Shown here: piece by piece, positions 5,790-6,772 of the stretch
How the letters are laid out: the number at the start of each line of letters is the position of its first letter
How positions within the stretch are numbered: the first letter of the stretch is position 1
NCBI GenBank assembly: GCA_052390415.1
Contig: JBQTGY010000092.1
Coordinates: forward strand, 1 to 6,772
Origin: JANNWF01 sp052390415
Lineage (GTDB): Bacteria > Pseudomonadota > Gammaproteobacteria > Xanthomonadales > Xanthomonadaceae
Reading direction: 5' to 3'
Length of the DNA: 6,772 nt
Translations under genes and position numbers: made by a program
Notes under the pieces: generated by a model
The model's database searches: none
What the model was told of the DNA's origin: nothing
The model's input: the letters and a program-made list of their open reading frames with translations, nothing else

Positions 5790-6772
5790 ATGAACAGCCG
5801 ATCCATCCAGCGCGCCAAATCGCGCGCCGCTCCTTCCCACGCAGACAAACGCATGCATGGTTTGTCTACCGTCGCCGCATCGCACTTGCGCGGCGCTGCA
5901 AAGTTTCTGTCGCAGGGCGATGTCCAGGCAGCTGAACTTGCCGTATTTGCAGCACGGATCAGCGCACCGGAACATCCCGAATCGCTGCGCATGGCCGCCG
6001 CCGTGTTGTTGCGTCAACAGCGAATGGCTGAGGCGGCAACGTGCCTGCGGCAAGCACTTGCGACGCTGCCCGATGACATTGAGTTGCTTTTCAATCTCGC
6101 GGTTACTGCGAATGAGTTGGCCGATCATGCAACTGCGAATGCTTGTCTGCGACGCGCAACTGCCAGCGCTGCAGACGCCGCCACATGGTTGAGACTGGCT
6201 CAGGAGTTCGACCGCCAAGGCTACCAAGAGGATGCCCTGACATGCGCAGAGGCTGCTTTGAAAGTGGCCCCCAATGACGTGGCGGCCTCATTGCAGCGTG
6301 GGCGATGTCTGCATGCACTCGGCCGTACAGCTGAAGCGAGCGCGCAATTCCGCGCCGTGCTGGCACTGCAACCGGACTCGGCCTCCGCCTGGTTCTCGCT
6401 GCTCGACCAGAAGACCGCGCGTCTGGATGAGGCCGAACTTGAGGCACTGATAGTGGCCGAACGTCGACCCAAACGCGATCCGGACGATCAGGCCCTGCTG
6501 TCATTTGCGTTGGGAAAAGCCTTGGAAGATGCGGGCCGCCTGAACGAGGCGTTTGCTGCTTTTGCGCGCGCGAACCACGTGGCACGGGGCCAACGCGCCT
6601 GGGATGCCGCACAGTTCTCGAAACAGGTCGATACTGCGCTGCAGCGCTTTTCCGGGGTCGTCGCCGCCACCTCGTCCGCGCAAGGTCGCGAAGTCATCTT
6701 CGTGGTCGGCCTGCCGCGCTCAGGAACCACGCTGATCGAACAGGTCCTCGCGGCGCATCCGCAGGTCGAGGG
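5790..6772 (+). CDS. TPR-repeat sulfotransferase, 3' end cut by the window
   Basis: The frame from ATG 5790 remains open to the last base, giving 327 codons of a longer protein. Residues about 30-265 are Ala- and Leu-rich paired helices of the tetratricopeptide type, for example around 65-92, 97-125, 131-160, 165-194 and 235-262, where LLSFALGKALEDAGRLNEAFAAFARAN is the clearest. Residues 301-310 form a beta strand leading into GLPRSGTTL (307-315), the 5'-phosphosulfate loop that binds PAPS in sulfotransferases. The catalytic base and 3'-phosphate site lie beyond the window. Proteins with this order usually have more than 500 residues and are common in Lysobacterales. They are thought to transfer sulfate to a peptide, glycan or small acceptor held by the TPR part, but the acceptor here is unknown. 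The start is uncertain: no clear ribosome binding site precedes ATG 5790, an in-frame stop lies at 5757-5759, and ATG 5853 is an alternative. Confidence 0.88.
   Translation, partial: MNSRSIQRAKSRAAPSHADKRMHGLSTVAASHLRGAAKFLSQGDVQAAELAVFAARISAPEHPESLRMAAAVLLRQQRMAEAATCLRQALATLPDDIELLFNLAVTANELADHATANACLRRATASAADAATWLRLAQEFDRQGYQEDALTCAEAALKVAPNDVAASLQRGRCLHALGRTAEASAQFRAVLALQPDSASAWFSLLDQKTARLDEAELEALIVAERRPKRDPDDQALLSFALGKALEDAGRLNEAFAAFARANHVARGQRAWDAAQFSKQVDTALQRFSGVVAATSSAQGREVIFVVGLPRSGTTLIEQVLAAHPQVE

Noticed and set aside
5336..5935. Plus-strand ORF of 199 codons across the divergent spacer
   Set aside because: It runs antisense to the start of the IPTL-CTERM gene, crosses the spacer and then overlaps the sulfotransferase gene in a different frame, with no protein features of its own.
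5718..6612. Minus-strand ORFs opposite the sulfotransferase gene
   Set aside because: The plus frame shows TPR helices and the PAPS-binding loop. The minus products have no domain and overlap one another in different frames.

Overview
The window looks like about 6.8 kb of chromosome from a GC-rich gammaproteobacterium, most probably of the Lysobacterales (Xanthomonadales), for example the Rhodanobacteraceae or Lysobacteraceae. This placement is an inference from the gene mix (an MsbA-related ABC exporter, a LytS/AlgZ-type kinase with a LytTR regulator, an IPTL-CTERM surface protein and a TPR-sulfotransferase) and from codon use. No rRNA or marker gene is present to confirm it.

Layout: positions 1-230 are probably mostly non-coding. 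They hold a short TGCG-rich repeat, a possible -10 box and a small hairpin. A 592-aa fused permease/ATPase ABC exporter follows (231-2009, +). After a 100-bp gap comes a two-component pair on the same strand: a four-helix membrane sensor histidine kinase (2110-3213) and a LytTR response regulator (3305-4105). A convergent spacer carries a strong intrinsic terminator that faces the minus strand. It ends a 444-aa secreted protein with a variant IPTL-CTERM sorting tail (5559-4225, -). A 230-bp divergent spacer separates that gene from a plus-strand TPR-sulfotransferase (from 5790), which is cut by the window end just after its PAPS-binding motif.

The kinase and regulator almost certainly work together: the kinase senses a membrane or envelope signal and phosphorylates the regulator, which binds DNA through its LytTR domain. 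The ABC exporter upstream may share their transcript, but the 100-bp gap leaves that open. The IPTL-CTERM protein is exported by Sec and probably processed at the inner membrane by an exosortase encoded elsewhere. Nothing in the sequence ties it functionally to the two-component system. No mobile element, CRISPR array, tRNA or rRNA was seen, and no clearly new multi-gene system is visible. The most unusual points are the altered IPTL motif, the TGCG repeat and the overlapping six-codon ORF at the exporter start.
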